From NCBI GenBank assembly GCA_017441605.1, contig JAFRXD010000060.1, forward strand, positions 1 through 64,000: 64,000 bases of DNA, read 5' to 3'. Positions within the stretch are counted from its first letter, which is position 1; each line of letters begins with the position of its first letter. Source of the DNA: Thermoguttaceae bacterium. GTDB lineage: Bacteria; Planctomycetota; Planctomycetia; Pirellulales; Thermoguttaceae. Below the pieces are notes generated by a model. That model saw nothing but the letters and a program-made list of their open reading frames with translations. It was not told where the DNA came from and made no database searches. The position numbers and the translations under genes were made by a program. This document shows positions 25,257 to 34,245 of this stretch, piece after piece.

Positions 25257-26639
25257 ATGACCAAAACGATCTTAACGCTCGCGCTGCTTTGCGCGGCGAA
25301 CTTGGCGCTCGCGCAACCCGCGGACGCGCCGAAGACTTACGACGAAAACGCGACTGCGGAATCGCTGGGATTGGAGCGGTACGACGCGCCGATCTATCCG
25401 ATCTTTCCTTGGGACCACCTCGGGAGCTGGGGGGACAAGTACCAGCCGCTCGAAGAGGGAATCAAGACGATGGCGGAGAACAAGTGCACGGTCTCGGCGT
25501 TCGTCAACGACGATCGGGGAATCCAAGCGGCGAAAGCGAACGGGCTTAAATACATCTACGAGATGGGGGTCGAAACGTTCGACGATCGCAAGTTGACGGA
25601 GGAGGAGATCCAAGAGAAGCTGGCGAAGATCGACGCGCATATCAAAGATCGAGTCGAGTCGACGAAAGACGACCCGGACGCGATCGGGTATTGCATTCAG
25701 GACGAGCCGGGGGTTTACTATTTCCGAGCGCTCGCGGCGGCGGTCGCGGCGGTGAAGAAATACGCGCCGGGTAAACTGGCGTACATCAATCTTTTCCCGG
25801 GGTACGCCTCGACGATCGGGGCGGACGTCGACTCGCAACTCGGAACCTATTCGTACCGCGAGTATCTGGAGCGGTACGTCCAAGAGGTCAAGCCGCAATT
25901 CCTGAGCTACGACAACTATATGGTGGAGTACTCGGAAGATACGCGCGATATTTCTCGCGGCTCGATTTTCTTCACGGATCTTTTCGAGGTTCGCGACGTC
26001 GCGCTGAAATATAATCTTCCGTTCTGGTTCATCGGCAGTTCGCTCTGCATTTTGGGCGAGTCGTCCCCGCCGACTCCGGCGCGCTGCGCCTATCAAATGT
26101 ACTGCGCTCTCGCCGCGGGAGCCGAGGGGCTCACTTGGTTCCTCTACTACCCGCTCGGCTGGAAAGAGAGCCCGATCGACGAAAACGGGAAGAAGACCTT
26201 GACTTGGCAGTACACTCGGGACGTCAACGAGCAAATGTTCGCGCTGGGAACCTACTTGCGCGACTATCGCTCGACCGAGTGCGGTATGGACGCGATTTAC
26301 GGGGACGATTCGGGCTTGCCGAAGCTGCCCGAGCTTCCGAATAACGTTTTGAAGAACGTTTCGGCGCGCTTCTCCAACAATACGACCAACTACGAGACCG
26401 AGCCGAAACTTATGATCGGCGAATTCGCGCAAAAAGAGGGCGAGAACGTCGCTGCGCTCGCGGTCAATCTGAACTTCGCCACGTCGGTCAAGATCAACTT
26501 CGAGCTGCCCGACGGGTACAAAACGTGCAAAGTCGTCAATCCGATCGACGGTTCCGAATCGGTCGCCTCGGAAGAGGATTTGGCCGGCGGGTTCTGGATT
26601 ATCCCGGGCCACGGCAAACTGTTCGTCTTCGAAAAGTAA
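25257..26639 (+). CDS. Secreted TIM-barrel-like putative glycosidase
   Basis: This 460-residue protein has a clear signal peptide (ILTLALLCAANLALAQ). The body alternates helices and strands like a TIM-barrel glycosidase: PIFPWDHLGSW, IGYCIQDEPGVYYF, PQFLSYDNYM, FWFIGSSL and AAGAEGLTWFLYYPLGW. The conserved Glu of CIQDEPG and acidic residues at later strand ends are the expected places for catalytic acids. The last 80 residues form a beta-sandwich-like tail (AALAVNLNF, KLFVFEK). I do not recognise the exact family, and no substrate can be assigned. AGAGG precedes the ATG. The gene has its own promoter and leader and converges on the VWA gene. Confidence 0.65.
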   Translation: MTKTILTLALLCAANLALAQPADAPKTYDENATAESLGLERYDAPIYPIFPWDHLGSWGDKYQPLEEGIKTMAENKCTVSAFVNDDRGIQAAKANGLKYIYEMGVETFDDRKLTEEEIQEKLAKIDAHIKDRVESTKDDPDAIGYCIQDEPGVYYFRALAAAVAAVKKYAPGKLAYINLFPGYASTIGADVDSQLGTYSYREYLERYVQEVKPQFLSYDNYMVEYSEDTRDISRGSIFFTDLFEVRDVALKYNLPFWFIGSSLCILGESSPPTPARCAYQMYCALAAGAEGLTWFLYYPLGWKESPIDENGKKTLTWQYTRDVNEQMFALGTYLRDYRSTECGMDAIYGDDSGLPKLPELPNNVLKNVSARFSNNTTNYETEPKLMIGEFAQKEGENVAALAVNLNFATSVKINFELPDGYKTCKVVNPIDGSESVASEEDLAGGFWIIPGHGKLFVFEK

Positions 26640-26662
26640 TCGCCGAATTCTCGGCCGATTTT
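26639..26662 (+). terminator. Weak convergent terminator overlapping the stop
   Basis: ATCGCCGA/TCGGcCGAT pairs as an eight-base stem with one bulged C, followed by TTTT. It begins in the stop codon of the plus-strand gene and ends in the stop codon of the minus-strand gene. The 21-bp gap leaves no room for anything else. Confidence 0.45.
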
Positions 26663-29036
26663 ACCCCTCCGTTCGCCAGCGCTTGCGCAGAATCCAATCG
26701 ATCGTTAGCAGCGCGACGAACGCGAGGAAGATCGGCCAGGTATCGTAAAGCGATTTCTTGACCTCGCGCGCGTCGACGATCGTCGCGCGCTTCTCCAATA
26801 GCTCTTCGAGGAGTTCTCCGAATCGGTCCGGCTCGACGGTTTGTCCGTCGGTCGCGATCGCGAGATTTTCCAGCTCGGCGCGATTCGCCTCGGGGCGCTC
26901 TAGCTCGACGTTTCTTTCGAAGGCGAGGAATCGCGCCTTCGCGGTTCGCAGAACCTCGCCGCTCGCGGAGAGGAGCTCCGCCTCGACGACGTAGTCTCCC
27001 GGGGTCGAGGTCTCTTTCGCGAGGCCTCGCCACGCGCCGTCCTCTTCGGTAAAATCGACGCGCTCCTCGGATCCGTCGGGGGCGAAAATCTTGGCGCGAA
27101 CTTTCGTTTCGGAGACGTCCTCTCCCGGCTTGGGTCGATAAGTGGCGCGCATTTCGACGGGCTCGTCGAGGGCGAAGCGAGAGCGGTCGATTTCGAGCGC
27201 GAGCTCGCCTTCGAGGGCGCCGTCCATCTTCGCGGACCATAAAATAAGTTGTCGCCAGAACTTTTCGCTCTCCTCTCCCTTTCCGCGCATGCGCCATCGC
27301 CAGGTGGAGTCGGTCGCGAGAACCGCGACGCGCCCGGAACCGTAAGTTTGCGTCGCCAAAAGGGGAAGGGGATCTTTCTTCGGGATCGGTCGGCCGTTCG
27401 CGTCGAGGGGGCGCGCGACGAGGGGGACTCTCGCTCCCGGCTTGAGATCGCTCGCGCGATAGATCGAGGTCAACGGGGGCAGGGCGGCCCATAAGGCGGC
27501 GTTTTTCTTCGGGTCGAAGCTCAGTTGGGCGACGAACTCGTCGCGGCCTTTATTGGCGGCGGGGGCGGCGAGAAAGGCGCCCTCGATTTTGGCGCGCTTT
27601 TCCTCGGGGGTCGAGGCGTCGAAGGTCGCGAGATCGGAGTCGAGAGGGAGTCGCTCCGATTCGCTCAATCGGATCGGTAGGACGTCGGCCAACGGGGTGG
27701 CGGCGTAGCCGCCGAGGGCCAGGGCGCGCTCGCCGGCGAGGACGATAAGGCCGGCGCCGTTTTCGACGGCGCTCGCGATCGCTTTTAGCTCGTTCGGCTG
27801 GAAGGCGGTCGCGTCGACGTCGCCGAGGATAATCGTCGCGAAGGCGCCGTCGGCGAGCAGCGTTTTTTCCCATGATTTACGGGATTTCGCGAGTTCGGCG
27901 AGCATTTCCGCCTCGGTTTTATTGGGGGATTTTGCGACGAGGGAGGCGGCGGAGGGACGGAGGTATCGAATTCGGACGTCGGAGGAGGACTCCAAGGTCG
28001 CGCGGAGGAAGTTTTGCTCGATTCGTCGAGCGCCCTCGATATAGAGGACGTCGATCCCGCGATCAAGGACCTCGACGAAGGCGCCAAGCTCGTTGTTCGT
28101 CTCGACCGTTTCGTTCTCTTGGATCGCGGCGGAGGTCGCGAGTTTCCACACCCCGGCAGTTTCCGGGCGGCAGACGAATTGGTAGGGGACGGTCTCGTCG
28201 TCGGAGGTCGGGGCGAGGGTCGTTTCGTCGACGACTTTCATTTCTCCGGATTCCGATTCCAACGATAGCGAAATCGGGACGTTAAGCCCTTTGCATCCGA
28301 GAAGGCGAACGGTTCCGGACACGGTCAGCTCGTTGCCGAGAAAAAGGCGGTCGTTGGCGCGCAGGTCGCGAATCGAGACGTCGCGAACGGTGGCGGAGGG
28401 ATCCTCGGAGCCGAACGGAACGACGGCGACGGGTATTTCGGCGTCGCGGAGTTCGAGGGCGACGTCTCGCGGGGAGAGCGCCTCTTCGGCGATTTTGACG
28501 CGTTGCGAGCCGTCGGAGATAACGGCGATTCCGAGGGATCGCCCCCCGAGGGTCGCGCGCTTGGCGTCGCTAAGGGCGTCGCCCAGTTTGGTTTCCGCGC
28601 CGGTCGAATCTTCCGGAAAGAGAATTTCTCCGTCCTCGACGTCGAGCTCCTCGAGCGATTCTCCGAAGGCGAAGACGCGAACGTCGAGCTTGTCGCAGAG
28701 CTCGCGAAAGGCGTCCTTATTGGACTGGAAGATTTCGCGGAGCCGCTCGTATCTCGAGGATCCCCCTTCTTCGTCGCGCAGGCTCATACTTTGGGAGGCG
28801 TCGATTAGGAAGGAGTAGGTCGCGGGGAGTTCCTCCTCCTCGACGGTAACGAGCGAGGGTCGCGCGAAGAGGATCGCGAAGAGGGCGACGACGCCGAGAC
28901 GAAGGGCGCGCTCGAGCCTTCGTCGCCGGGGGGAGAGCTCGGATTTAACCCTGGAGACGAAAAGCGCGACGACCATCGCCGCCAAAAGGGCCGCGACGAG
29001 GAGCCAGCTGTCGCCTATCGGTTGGAACGAGAACAT
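26661..29036 (-). CDS. VWA-domain membrane protein
   Basis: This is a 791-residue protein. Two N-terminal membrane segments (about 10-30 and 45-60) lead into a von Willebrand factor A domain whose MIDAS motif is intact (D79-x-S81-x-S83, then ISDGS near 170). Beta-sandwich segments and a glutamine-amidotransferase-like Rossmann region (VLYIEGARRIEQNFLRA, VENGAGLIVLAGE, YGSGRVAVLATDSTW) follow, and a membrane span near 765-785 with a basic tail closes the protein. Proteins of this layout are common in Planctomycetes and Bacteroidetes next to MoxR/Bat-type genes and are thought to be envelope chaperones or scaffolds. No MoxR ATPase is present here. The start has GGAG five bases upstream. It is last in a minus-strand series of repeat membrane proteins. 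Confidence 0.75.
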   Translation of the reverse strand: MFSFQPIGDSWLLVAALLAAMVVALFVSRVKSELSPRRRRLERALRLGVVALFAILFARPSLVTVEEEELPATYSFLIDASQSMSLRDEEGGSSRYERLREIFQSNKDAFRELCDKLDVRVFAFGESLEELDVEDGEILFPEDSTGAETKLGDALSDAKRATLGGRSLGIAVISDGSQRVKIAEEALSPRDVALELRDAEIPVAVVPFGSEDPSATVRDVSIRDLRANDRLFLGNELTVSGTVRLLGCKGLNVPISLSLESESGEMKVVDETTLAPTSDDETVPYQFVCRPETAGVWKLATSAAIQENETVETNNELGAFVEVLDRGIDVLYIEGARRIEQNFLRATLESSSDVRIRYLRPSAASLVAKSPNKTEAEMLAELAKSRKSWEKTLLADGAFATIILGDVDATAFQPNELKAIASAVENGAGLIVLAGERALALGGYAATPLADVLPIRLSESERLPLDSDLATFDASTPEEKRAKIEGAFLAAPAANKGRDEFVAQLSFDPKKNAALWAALPPLTSIYRASDLKPGARVPLVARPLDANGRPIPKKDPLPLLATQTYGSGRVAVLATDSTWRWRMRGKGEESEKFWRQLILWSAKMDGALEGELALEIDRSRFALDEPVEMRATYRPKPGEDVSETKVRAKIFAPDGSEERVDFTEEDGAWRGLAKETSTPGDYVVEAELLSASGEVLRTAKARFLAFERNVELERPEANRAELENLAIATDGQTVEPDRFGELLEELLEKRATIVDAREVKKSLYDTWPIFLAFVALLTIDWILRKRWRTEG

Positions 29037-29057
29037 AGAGCTCCGGGAGGTCGCGAG

Positions 29058-29888
29058 TTAGGGATTGAAGACCGGGTCTTTTGGCATGGCTTCGAAGGCG
29101 GCGCGCGCGTCGCGAATCGCCTTTCCGCACTCTTGCGCGAGGGCGGGATTGGCGCGCCCCGCCTCGTAGGCGGCGGCGTAGAACGCGGGCCAAGCGGCGG
29201 CGACTTGGGCGGGAGTCGCGGCTTTGGCGAGCTCGGCGCCGTCGACGCCCAGCTTGGAGCCGACTTGAACGGCGGCGCGACGGAAGACTTCGAGCTTGAA
29301 CCCGGCGCGCTTCGCTCGGAGATTATAGGCGTCCTCCGCCGATTTGACCTCTTCGGCGGACGCTCGGGGCGCTTGGTCGACGACCCGCGCGACGCCGGCG
29401 GCGATCTCGCGTCCGAAGAAGTCGTCCATAATTTCTCGCCCGAACCGCGCCTTCGAGAAGCCGGACGCGGAGGCGTCGCCGGTTTTGTCGAGTTCGGCGA
29501 GAACGATTTCGTCCCGTTTTCCGAGGAGCCGAACCGCTTTGTAGATCCGGAACAATTGGACGGCGAGGAACGCGATATAAACCAACGAGAGCGCCCCGCC
29601 GCCTAGCGTAAGCGAGATTTGCCCGATAAGGCGCGACGCGGGGAAATTGAGGAAGATCGCCGAGACGCCGATAAGAATCGTCGCGAGAACCGCGTAGACG
29701 ATCGTGAAGATTAGCGTCGTCGCCAAGGCGCTCAGGAGGTAGCGGAGCGCGTCCGCCAAATAGGGCGCGATCGCGTAGAATCGCGCGGCGTTGTCTTTTG
29801 TTCGCCGCTCGATCAAATCGAAGTCGGCGCCGGGGGCGCCCTCGGGGTCTTTGTTCAAGCTAATTTTTTCGTTGTTTTCTTCCGCCAT
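29058..29888 (-). CDS. Repeat-family membrane protein, short member
   Basis: The 276-residue product starts with MAEENNEKISLNKDPEG, the cytosolic tag typical of this gene group. A hydrophobic pair (about 50-115) ends in an amphipathic LFRIYKAVRLLGKRDEIV motif. Unlike its relatives, the second half is a soluble helical domain (residues 130-276, TKDNAARFY-like and ELAKAATPAQVAAAWPAFYAA). The start at 29888 was chosen over a TTG 102 bases upstream because of the conserved tag and GAGG before it. It ends 21 bp before the VWA gene, suggesting a shared transcript. Function unknown. Confidence 0.65.
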   Translation of the reverse strand: MAEENNEKISLNKDPEGAPGADFDLIERRTKDNAARFYAIAPYLADALRYLLSALATTLIFTIVYAVLATILIGVSAIFLNFPASRLIGQISLTLGGGALSLVYIAFLAVQLFRIYKAVRLLGKRDEIVLAELDKTGDASASGFSKARFGREIMDDFFGREIAAGVARVVDQAPRASAEEVKSAEDAYNLRAKRAGFKLEVFRRAAVQVGSKLGVDGAELAKAATPAQVAAAWPAFYAAAYEAGRANPALAQECGKAIRDARAAFEAMPKDPVFNP

Positions 29889-29961
29889 CGCACTGCCTCT
29901 CGGTCGCGAAAATTGCCGAATCGCGTCGCGCCGGTCGTCGCGCTCGCGCCGTTCGGTCGGT

Positions 29962-29990
29962 ATTGTACCGAATCGCGCGGGGCTTGGCAA
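29962..29990 (-). promoter_or_regulatory. Promoter for the short repeat-family gene and VWA gene
   Basis: On the minus strand TTGCCA (29985-29990), 17 bp and TACAAT (29962-29967). The predicted start is near 29955, leaving a 67-base leader. Confidence 0.6.
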
Positions 29991-30029
29991 GGATTATTTT
30001 CCCGAGCGCGTCGTCGCGGGGGACGAGCG

Positions 30030-31106
30030 CTAACGAAGTTCGCGCTCCAGCGCGCGGAGGTCGCGGATTCCTTGGAATATTTTGGCGGCGCAAACGATCA
30101 TTAAGGCGACGAAAACGCAGTCGGCCACTATTCCAAACCAGTTTGCGCCGGGGCATAGCCAATGGTCGAACAATTCGTCGAAACCGAGCGCTCGCGCAAT
30201 GGGAAGGGTCCAAAATAGGACGGAGACTTGAAAGAACAGCGAGAGGACCGTCCTAGTCGCGACGCAAAGGGTCGCGAGCGCGGCGAACTTTCCGACCGAG
30301 TCCAGGGTCGCGCGGAGCGCTCTCGCCAAATCGAGTCGAGGTCGCTCGAGGTCGTCGGAGGACGGATTCCCGTTTCGCGCGCTCGAGAGCGCGGCGCGGA
30401 CGTCTCCTAACCTCCGATAAAAACCGGAAATTTGGACGAACATAAGAACGACGAAGACGAGCGCGATTAAGATCGTTTCCCACGACGCGGTCGCGAGCAA
30501 TAGTTCGCGCAACGAAAAGGAGGGAACCCAATCGCAACTCCAATAAACGAGAAACAGAGCGATAACGACCGAGAAATAAATCGCCGCGTAGGTCGCGAAC
30601 AGAGCGAACGAGCGCAACGCGGAGCGAATCGACCAGTTCAACGATAGGGTCGGACGTCCGTAAAAGTCGCGAGTCGTTTGCGGAACGAGCGCTTCGCCGG
30701 ACGGAGTTTCTATGGCGCGCAGATCGCGGATCCCTCGGTAAATCTTGAAAATCTGAACAAGCGCTAGAATAACGAGGATCGTTTCGGCGAGGGTCGCGCC
30801 CCATCTCGCGGCGGGCAGAAAAGTTCGATAAAGGAATTCCGAGTCGTCGAAAGAATCGGAACCGAGGGCCGGTTGGGCGACTTGAAAAGCGACGGACGCG
30901 GCGGCTCCGAGGGCGAAGATCGCGACGGCGAAGATCGCGAATTTGCCGACCGCGCGCAGCGCCGGGCGGAGCGCCGCGCGGAGCGCCGCGCTCAATTCGA
31001 CGTCCGAACCGACGCTCGTCGCTTGGGATTGGATTTCGACGCCCAAAGGGCTAATCGCTCCGGACGTTTCTTTGTCCAGCGAGAGCCGGTCGTTGTAATC
31101 TTCCAA
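30030..31106 (-). CDS. Repeat-family membrane protein, three repeats
   Basis: The 358-residue protein carries the N-terminal tag MEDYNDRLSLDKE and then three repeats of about 100 residues. Each repeat begins with an amphipathic LR-A/S-LRS-FA segment, has two membrane spans separated by a variable loop, and ends in an amphipathic QIFKIYRGIRDLRA-type motif. The start is TTG at 31106: the conserved tag begins exactly there, and AAGGA lies seven bases upstream. This three-repeat layout equals that of the protein at 34246 and of each third of the protein at 31172. No transport or catalytic signature is visible. Confidence 0.65.
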   Translation of the reverse strand: MEDYNDRLSLDKETSGAISPLGVEIQSQATSVGSDVELSAALRAALRPALRAVGKFAIFAVAIFALGAAASVAFQVAQPALGSDSFDDSEFLYRTFLPAARWGATLAETILVILALVQIFKIYRGIRDLRAIETPSGEALVPQTTRDFYGRPTLSLNWSIRSALRSFALFATYAAIYFSVVIALFLVYWSCDWVPSFSLRELLLATASWETILIALVFVVLMFVQISGFYRRLGDVRAALSSARNGNPSSDDLERPRLDLARALRATLDSVGKFAALATLCVATRTVLSLFFQVSVLFWTLPIARALGFDELFDHWLCPGANWFGIVADCVFVALMIVCAAKIFQGIRDLRALERELR

Positions 31107-31131
31107 TTTTTGTCCTTGCTCTATCGTTAAT

Positions 31132-31159
31132 AAGCGCCGCGCTTTCGGGCGCGGCGCTT
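31132..31159. other. Perfect intergenic hairpin
   Basis: An eleven-base perfect stem AAGCGCCGCGC/GCGCGGCGCTT with a six-base loop lies just after the stop of the nine-repeat gene and before the TTG start of the next gene. There is no T-run, so mRNA stabilisation or processing is more likely than termination. Confidence 0.55.
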
Positions 31160-31171
31160 CGATCGCGGAGG

Positions 31172-34100
31172 TTACTCGCTTTCCAGCGCGCGGAGGTCTC
31201 GGACTCCTCGGAACAATTTGACGATCTGAACGATCGCAAAGGCGACGAGCGCGATCGTCGCGACGATCTCGATCCGCGTTCCGACCGACACTATCTTGCC
31301 AAGAAGCTCGATATAACGGTACTTAAAGCTCGGGAAGGGACCGTTCATTAAAAAAACGCAAACCTTGGAGACGAGGGAAAACGCGGTTAGGATCGCGAAG
31401 CTCCAGGTCGCGAAAAGGGCGAACTTAGCGACCGAACGGAGGGTTCGGCCAATCGCGCTCGGTAAATCGGGTCGCGGGGGCTCCACGCCCGACGTCGAGT
31501 TCGAGTCGGGCGCGTTGAAATTCTTCGGGCGAAGCTCGCGCGCCCTCGCGCCAACGCCGGAGAGCTGAACGAACATTAGAACGACGAGGACAATGTCGAC
31601 GAAGATCTCGCATCGTCCCGCGACGACGGCAAAGAGACCTAACTTGGGAGAATCAAATAGGTTGGCAAAATAAGAAACGTAGTCCGTCGCGACGCCGATC
31701 GAGAAATAAACGACCGCGAAGATCCCGAATAGCGAGAAGGAGCTCAACGCCGAGCGAACGATCGAATTCAACGTCCGAGGGGGACGCGACCAATAGCCGT
31801 AATTCGTTCCGGCGCGTCCGAGCGGGGGGTCGACGGCGCGCAGATCGCCTATTCCTCGGCGGATTTTGACGATCAGACCGATCGCCAGCAGAAGGAAGAC
31901 GGTTTTTGCCAAGACGACGCCCCAGTTCGCGGCGGAGAGCCACGTTCGATAAACGGAGCCTTGCGAATTGAGGGAGTTGGTTCCCAATTCGCGACCGCGA
32001 AAGATTATGCCGACGATTTGATACGCGAGAGACAGGGCGACGCCGACGGCGAGGATCGCGACGCCGACGATCGCGAATTTGCCGACGGTTCGCAGAACCG
32101 GGCGAAGCGTCGAATTCAACGCGGTTTGCGAGTCGACGTCGCTAGGCGTCGAGGATTGAAGCTCGGGGCTCGAGGGGGCGGCGTCGAGCGTTTCTTTGTC
32201 CAAGGAGAGCGGGTCGTCGTCGACGCCCTCCTTCTCCAACGCGCGAAGGCGTCGGGCGCTCCGGAAAATCCCGACGACGCAAACGACCATTAAGAGGACG
32301 AAACCGCAGGAGGCGACGATATTAAGCCAGCTCGCGGCGGGAAAGATCCATTCCGCTAAAAGATCGGCCAGCGAGTCGAGATCGTTCGCGCGAGAAATGT
32401 TCCATAAGATGGTGAAGACGCCAAAGAAGAGCGAAATCGCGAGGCCGACGGCGAAACAAACGGTCGCGAGCGTCGCGAACTTCGCGCTCGATTTTAGCGC
32501 CGCGCGAATCGTTTCCAACAAGGCGATCCGAGAACGCGACCCAACGGACGCGTCGGCGCGAAGCTCGTCCAACCTCGCGTTAACGCGCGAAATATGAACG
32601 AACATCAGAACGACGGAGACGAGTTTGACAAAAAACAAGCCACACCTCGCGCCAATATACAACATAAACGGAGCGCCATGCCCCAAGAGACGGGCGACAA
32701 GAAACAACGCGACTTCGCACGAGAAACAAACGATCGCGCAGATCGCGAATAGGGCGAAGGAGCGGAGCGCCGAGCGAATCGTCCGGCTCAACGTTCGAGT
32801 CGGGCGCCGACGATAGTCGCGGAGCGTTAGCGGCTCGCGTTTTTCTTTCGCGGGAGAATTGGCGGCGCTCAGGTCTCGGATTCTTCGGTAAATTTTGGCG
32901 ATTAGGAAGATCGCCGCGACGACCATAATCGACTCGATCGAGAACGCGACCCGGTTCGCCGCGACGAGCGGTCGCCTAACGATATTAACGGCTAGCATCA
33001 ACGCGGTTTGGCTCGCGAAGTAAACGGTCGCGCAGATCGCGAAATAGCCGATCGCGCGCGTCGCGGAGCGAACGATAGGATACGCCGGAGAGCGGGAGCC
33101 GTCGGCGCTCGCGGGGTCGTCCGCGGGGACGCCTTCTTCGGAGTCGTTCGGGTCGCTCGGGACGTCGATGGCCTCTTTTTCCAAGTTCTCCAGGGCGCGA
33201 AGACGGCGCGATTTTCGGAAAATCCCGACGGCGCAAACGATCGTTGAGAAAACGCAGACGCAGATGGCGGCGATCGCGAGCCCGAGGACGACCGGCGTTA
33301 GAAATTCTAGAAATTCTTCTAAAAACGAGGCGACGGCGCGCAAGAGGGAACCCCGCTCGAAATCCCAAGGCGATAAGAATTCGGCGACGAGAAAAAATAG
33401 TATGGCCGCGGGCGCGACGGCGAGGCAAACGGTCGCGAAGGTCGAGAATCTTGCGCTCGATTTTAGCCCCGCGTCGATCGTTTCCAACATATCAAGCCGA
33501 ATTCGTCCGACGACGCTCGAGGAAAAGTCGTTTTCTCGCGTCCTAACGAACGCCGCGGCGCGAAGATCGCGCGCCCTCTTGCGAACGCGCGAAATCTGAA
33601 CGAACATAAGAACAACGAGAACGAAGTTGACAACGATCGAACTCCAGTACGCGACAACGCCCAACGATTCCGGAAGAAAACGTGAATCCTCAAAAGCCGA
33701 CAGCAGACTCAACAGCGCGTAACTCGAGAAACAAACGACCGCGTAGATCGCGCATAGGGCGAAGGATCGCAACGCCGAACAAATCGACTCGTTCAACGGT
33801 CGGATCGGACGCCCGCGATCGTCCCGGGTCGTTTGCGACGGGCGACCTCCGTAGTTCGAGACGCCAACGGCGCGTAGTTCGCGCGCTCTTCGATAAATTT
33901 TGACGATTTGGGCGATCGCCGAGACGATGAAAAGCGTTTCGACCAAGCACAAGCTCGAGTACGCCGCGGTTTCTATCGCGTTGGTCGCCTCGATGGAGAA
34001 ATCCAAAAGGAGATCCCAAAGGAAAACTCTGGCGAGAATAAACGCGATTTGGATCGCGAAGCAGACGATCGCGCAGATCGCGAAGCAACCGATCGAGCGG

Positions 34101-34240
34101 AGCGCCGAGCGAACAATTTGGCTCGCCGACGGTCGCGACGCGGGGTCGGTCGGGGGTTGGGGTTGGCTCTCGTTCGTCGCGGGGGCGAGCGCCCCGGCGT
34201 CTTGGTCCGGGGAGAGTAGGTCTTTATTGTCTTCCACCAT
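31172..34240 (-). CDS. Nine-repeat fused membrane protein
   Basis: This 1022-residue protein is made of nine two-span repeats, about 18 membrane spans. They fall into three modules of three (about 1-355, 355-690 and 690-1022). Each module ends in a RRLRALE or RDLRALE motif followed by a charged, Asp/Ser-rich linker. The third linker contains DDDPLSLDKETLDAAPSS, which is the start tag of the single-module relatives (LSLDKE) embedded inside the protein. The gene therefore looks like three tandem copies joined by loss of the intervening stops and starts. Within a module the three repeats differ from each other more than corresponding repeats do between modules. It starts five bases after the preceding gene ends. 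Function unknown; a multi-span scaffold is the most that can be said. Confidence 0.68.
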   Translation of the reverse strand: MVEDNKDLLSPDQDAGALAPATNESQPQPPTDPASRPSASQIVRSALRSIGCFAICAIVCFAIQIAFILARVFLWDLLLDFSIEATNAIETAAYSSLCLVETLFIVSAIAQIVKIYRRARELRAVGVSNYGGRPSQTTRDDRGRPIRPLNESICSALRSFALCAIYAVVCFSSYALLSLLSAFEDSRFLPESLGVVAYWSSIVVNFVLVVLMFVQISRVRKRARDLRAAAFVRTRENDFSSSVVGRIRLDMLETIDAGLKSSARFSTFATVCLAVAPAAILFFLVAEFLSPWDFERGSLLRAVASFLEEFLEFLTPVVLGLAIAAICVCVFSTIVCAVGIFRKSRRLRALENLEKEAIDVPSDPNDSEEGVPADDPASADGSRSPAYPIVRSATRAIGYFAICATVYFASQTALMLAVNIVRRPLVAANRVAFSIESIMVVAAIFLIAKIYRRIRDLSAANSPAKEKREPLTLRDYRRRPTRTLSRTIRSALRSFALFAICAIVCFSCEVALFLVARLLGHGAPFMLYIGARCGLFFVKLVSVVLMFVHISRVNARLDELRADASVGSRSRIALLETIRAALKSSAKFATLATVCFAVGLAISLFFGVFTILWNISRANDLDSLADLLAEWIFPAASWLNIVASCGFVLLMVVCVVGIFRSARRLRALEKEGVDDDPLSLDKETLDAAPSSPELQSSTPSDVDSQTALNSTLRPVLRTVGKFAIVGVAILAVGVALSLAYQIVGIIFRGRELGTNSLNSQGSVYRTWLSAANWGVVLAKTVFLLLAIGLIVKIRRGIGDLRAVDPPLGRAGTNYGYWSRPPRTLNSIVRSALSSFSLFGIFAVVYFSIGVATDYVSYFANLFDSPKLGLFAVVAGRCEIFVDIVLVVLMFVQLSGVGARARELRPKNFNAPDSNSTSGVEPPRPDLPSAIGRTLRSVAKFALFATWSFAILTAFSLVSKVCVFLMNGPFPSFKYRYIELLGKIVSVGTRIEIVATIALVAFAIVQIVKLFRGVRDLRALESE

Positions 34241-34245
34241 TTCGT

